DNA of 7,963 nt, taken from positions 1 through 7,963 of the forward strand of contig DLXZ01000263.1 of assembly GCA_003448675.1 (NCBI GenBank), given 5' to 3'. Positions within the stretch are counted from its first letter, which is position 1; each line of letters begins with the position of its first letter. A program made the position numbers and the translations under genes. Below are positions 6,028 through 7,963 of this stretch, in pieces. The DNA comes from Porticoccaceae bacterium (GTDB lineage Bacteria > Pseudomonadota > Gammaproteobacteria > Pseudomonadales > Porticoccaceae). Under the pieces are notes generated by a model that made no database searches, had not been told where the DNA came from, and was given only the letters and a program-made list of their open reading frames with translations.

Positions 6028-6714
6028 TTACTGACTATGTACCCGCCGGTGGAGAATACTGGAAAACTCGTCCGCGAACGTTTCGTAAGCGTTGTAAAGC
6101 ACATCGGCATGGGCGGAATAACGATTGAATGCCAAAACCGCCGGGATCGCCGCGAACAGTCCCATCGCTGTGGCGATCAACGCCTCGGAGATGCCCGGCG
6201 CAACAGTAGCCAGTGTCGCCTGCTGGACGTTGGCCAGACCTCGAAAGGAGTGCATGATCCCCCAGACAGTGCCAAATAAACCGATATAGGGGCTGACCGA
6301 GGCGACGCTCGCCAGGAAAGGCAGGTTGGTATTGAGCTTTTCTTCTTCCCGGTTGAGGGCCACACGCATGGCGCGCTCGACGCCCTCAATCACCGCATCG
6401 GGATCGGCCGAGCCGCTCTGAGACAGGCGGTTAAATTCCCGGAAACCAGCACGGAAAAGGCTTTCAACGCCATCGATAGTGTTGTCCTTATTCAATCGGT
6501 TGTTGCCATGACGGAACAACTCATTAAGATCAACACCGGACCAGAAAGTGTTTTCAAACTTTCGCAAATCGGTACGGGTTTGTCTTATATATAGCCCCCG
6601 CTGCACGATCATGATCCATGACACAACCGACGCCGCCAGCAGTATCAGCATCACCAACTGCACCGGTATGGTGGCGCCGACAATTAGCGACCACAGAGAA
6701 AGTTCTTCCGTCAC
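6028..6714 (-). CDS. tolQ: Tol-Pal system protein TolQ (MotA/ExbB family proton channel)
   Basis: TolQ forms the inner-membrane channel of the TolQR motor. The 228-residue protein has three membrane helices (about 14-36, 135-157 and 172-196) and a large cytoplasmic loop between the first two. The conserved PYIGLFGTVWGIMHSF (142-157) and SEALIATAMGLFAAIPAV (176-193) carry the threonines T149 and T182, equivalent to T145 and T178 of E. coli TolQ on the proton path. The start is GTG at 6714, supported by AGGAG at 6721-6725 with six bases of spacing. Length matches the family (230 in E. coli). It starts 39 bp after ybgC. Confidence 0.97.
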   Translation of the reverse strand: MTEELSLWSLIVGATIPVQLVMLILLAASVVSWIMIVQRGLYIRQTRTDLRKFENTFWSGVDLNELFRHGNNRLNKDNTIDGVESLFRAGFREFNRLSQSGSADPDAVIEGVERAMRVALNREEEKLNTNLPFLASVASVSPYIGLFGTVWGIMHSFRGLANVQQATLATVAPGISEALIATAMGLFAAIPAVLAFNRYSAHADVLYNAYETFADEFSSILHRRVHSQ

Positions 6715-6720
6715 GCCTCA

Positions 6721-6725
6721 CTCCT
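6721..6725 (-). promoter_or_regulatory. Ribosome binding site of tolQ
   Basis: AGGAG on the minus strand, six bases before GTG 6714; it decides the GTG start. Confidence 0.75.
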
Positions 6726-6753
6726 GTTTGGGTATTTCGTTGTCAATTTTCGC

Positions 6754-7161
6754 TCAATTCGCCTGACCAAAAACCTGGGTAAGTAATTCGGCGGGCATCG
6801 CAACCGGACGATTGGTACGCTGATTAACACAGGCGACTTTGATCTGGCCCGTGCACAAGAGTTCATCGTCCCGCAATACATTTTGCTCAACAGTAAAAAA
6901 GGCCCGACCGTGACCCACGCCCTTGGCGGTCACGACAATCTCGTCATCCAGGCGGGCCGGCTTTTTGTAATCCGCCGACAATGAGTGCACCACGAAAATC
7001 CTGTCTTCCCCCCAAAACGCGGGGCTGGCAAAGCCGTAACTGCGCAGCCAGTCGGATCTGGCTCGCTCCATGTATTTGAGGTAATTGACGTAATAAACAA
7101 TACCCTGAGCGTCTGTATCTTCGATATAGACCCTGACTGGTAATCTGAATTCCCTGGTCAA
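6754..7161 (-). CDS. ybgC: Acyl-CoA thioesterase YbgC (hotdog fold, Tol-Pal associated)
   Basis: YbgC hydrolyses acyl-CoA thioesters in the cytoplasm and is usually the first gene of the tol-pal group; its role in envelope function is not settled. The protein has the 4-hydroxybenzoyl-CoA thioesterase signature EDTDAQGIVYYVNYLKYMER at 14-33, with D17 as the likely catalytic aspartate. The length of 135 residues matches E. coli YbgC (134). The open frame continues 23 codons further upstream into ruvB, but the homologous N-terminus (FRLPVRVYIEDTD) begins just after TTG 7161. That TTG is preceded by GGAGG at 7167-7171 with five bases of spacing, so I place the start there. It begins 13 bp after the ruvB stop. 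Confidence 0.95.
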   Translation of the reverse strand: MTREFRLPVRVYIEDTDAQGIVYYVNYLKYMERARSDWLRSYGFASPAFWGEDRIFVVHSLSADYKKPARLDDEIVVTAKGVGHGRAFFTVEQNVLRDDELLCTGQIKVACVNQRTNRPVAMPAELLTQVFGQAN

Positions 7162-7166
7162 ACACG

Positions 7167-7171
7167 CCTCC
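7167..7171 (-). promoter_or_regulatory. Ribosome binding site of ybgC
   Basis: A full GGAGG on the minus strand lies between the ruvB stop (7175-7177) and TTG 7161, with five bases of spacing. It decides the start and shows ruvB and ybgC are packed as one unit. Confidence 0.8.
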
Positions 7172-7174
7172 GGA

Positions 7175-7963
7175 TCATTCGCCCAGCAAGTCCCCCTGGT
7201 GATCGAGATGCCTGGGCATGGCAAGACCAAAGTGCTGGTAAGCCTGCTGCGTAACCATCCTGCCCCGGGTAGTTCGCATCAGATAACCCTGCTGGATCAG
7301 GTAGGGCTCCACCACATCTTCGACGGTGCCTCGCTCCTCGCTGATAGCCGCGGCGATGCTATCGACACCCACGGGACCGCCCTGAAATTTTTCGATAATG
7401 GTCTGGAGCAGGCGCCGATCCATTTGATCCAGACCCAGCTTATCGACGTTTAGCATGGTCAGGGCCTGATCGGCGATGTCGGCGGTGATGGTGCCATCGG
7501 AACGCACCTCGGCGTAATCCCTCACCCGGCGCAGTAGTCGATTGGCGATACGCGGCGTACCCCGTGACCGGCGGGCAATCTCCAACGCCCCGGCAGGTTC
7601 AATCGGCACATTCAGAATCGATCCAGCCCGGGAGATAATGGCACTCAGCTCTTCGATGGAATAAAACTCCAGGCGCTGGACAATGCCAAAGCGATCCCTC
7701 AACGGCGAAGTGAGAAGACCTGCCCTGGTGGTCGCGCCCACCAGGGTAAAAGGCGGCAGATCCAGTTTGATGGACCGGGCCGCCGGCCCCTCGCCAATCA
7801 TGATATCAAGCTGAAAGTCTTCCATGGCCGGGTAGAGAATTTCCTCCACCACCGGACTCAGGCGATGTATCTCATCGATAAACAGGACATCGTTTTGTTC
7901 GAGATTGGTCATCAGGGCGGCCAGATCGCCGGCCTTTTCAAGCACTGGCCCGGACGTGGTTTT
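7175..7963 (-). CDS. ruvB: Holliday junction branch-migration ATPase RuvB, C-terminal part
   Basis: RuvB is the hexameric AAA+ motor that drives branch migration of Holliday junctions with RuvA, ahead of cleavage by RuvC. The gene runs off the right edge. The 262 residues present begin [14 protein letters not shown], about one quarter into the protein; the N-terminus with Walker A lies outside. Numbered from the first residue seen: Walker B LFIDEIH at 27-33, sensor 1 GATTRAG at 76-82, arginine finger region LRDRFG at 88-93, sensor 2 [12 protein letters not shown] at 135-146, and a C-terminal winged helix (about 185-256) with [14 protein letters not shown]. The coding frame stays open to the edge, so a start inside the window is not needed. 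ybgC follows after 13 bp. Confidence 0.97.
   Translation of the reverse strand, partial: KTTSGPVLEKAGDLAALMTNLEQNDVLFIDEIHRLSPVVEEILYPAMEDFQLDIMIGEGPAARSIKLDLPPFTLVGATTRAGLLTSPLRDRFGIVQRLEFYSIEELSAIISRAGSILNVPIEPAGALEIARRSRGTPRIANRLLRRVRDYAEVRSDGTITADIADQALTMLNVDKLGLDQMDRRLLQTIIEKFQGGPVGVDSIAAAISEERGTVEDVVEPYLIQQGYLMRTTRGRMVTQQAYQHFGLAMPRHLDHQGDLLGE

Noticed and set aside
7162..7230. Longer ybgC start 23 codons upstream of TTG 7161
   Set aside because: The extension overlaps ruvB and the ideal GGAGG sits before TTG 7161. The shorter form matches the family length.
7199..7453. Plus-strand open frame of 84 codons opposite ruvB
   Set aside because: It lies entirely over strongly conserved RuvB coding sequence; shadow frame.

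Overview
The window reads as ordinary, well-conserved chromosome of a gammaproteobacterium. Protein similarity recalled from memory (the C-terminus of TolA, QueE, CpoB) and the gene order ruvB-ybgC-tolQRAB-pal-cpoB-queE-queC-tRNA-Lys point to the Pseudomonas/Cellvibrio side of the class rather than the enterics. Genus cannot be settled from the sequence alone. Every gene lies on the minus strand, so transcription runs from the right edge (7963) to the left edge (1).

Layout in transcription order. The 3' part of ruvB (Holliday-junction motor) enters at the right edge. Thirteen bases later ybgC (acyl-CoA thioesterase) starts, followed by tolQ, tolR, tolA, tolB, pal and cpoB. This is a complete Tol-Pal operon: TolQ-TolR is the proton-driven inner-membrane motor, TolA the periplasm-spanning arm, TolB the periplasmic propeller, Pal the peptidoglycan-binding outer-membrane lipoprotein, and CpoB the factor linking Tol to peptidoglycan synthesis during constriction. 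After a gene-free gap of about 190 bp with a plausible promoter come queE and queC, two enzymes of 7-deazaguanine (preQ0/queuosine) synthesis, then a separately promoted tRNA-Lys(UUU) with a perfect hairpin terminator.

Left of the tRNA (positions 1-191) I see no protein gene. This stretch holds a chain of hairpins and, at the edge, a second copy of the tRNA-Lys terminator core.

Start sites needed care. Strong Shine-Dalgarno sequences support non-ATG starts for ybgC (TTG), tolQ (GTG) and tolB (TTG); tolA has no in-frame ATG near its N-terminus. For pal, queC and ybgC, the longest open frame overshoots the real start.

I found no evidence of a previously undescribed system. The most interesting items are the duplicated terminator with its hairpin-rich block beside tRNA-Lys (a known integration hotspot in relatives), a 13-bp palindrome upstream of the queEC promoter, a short TolA arm, and the run of non-ATG starts.
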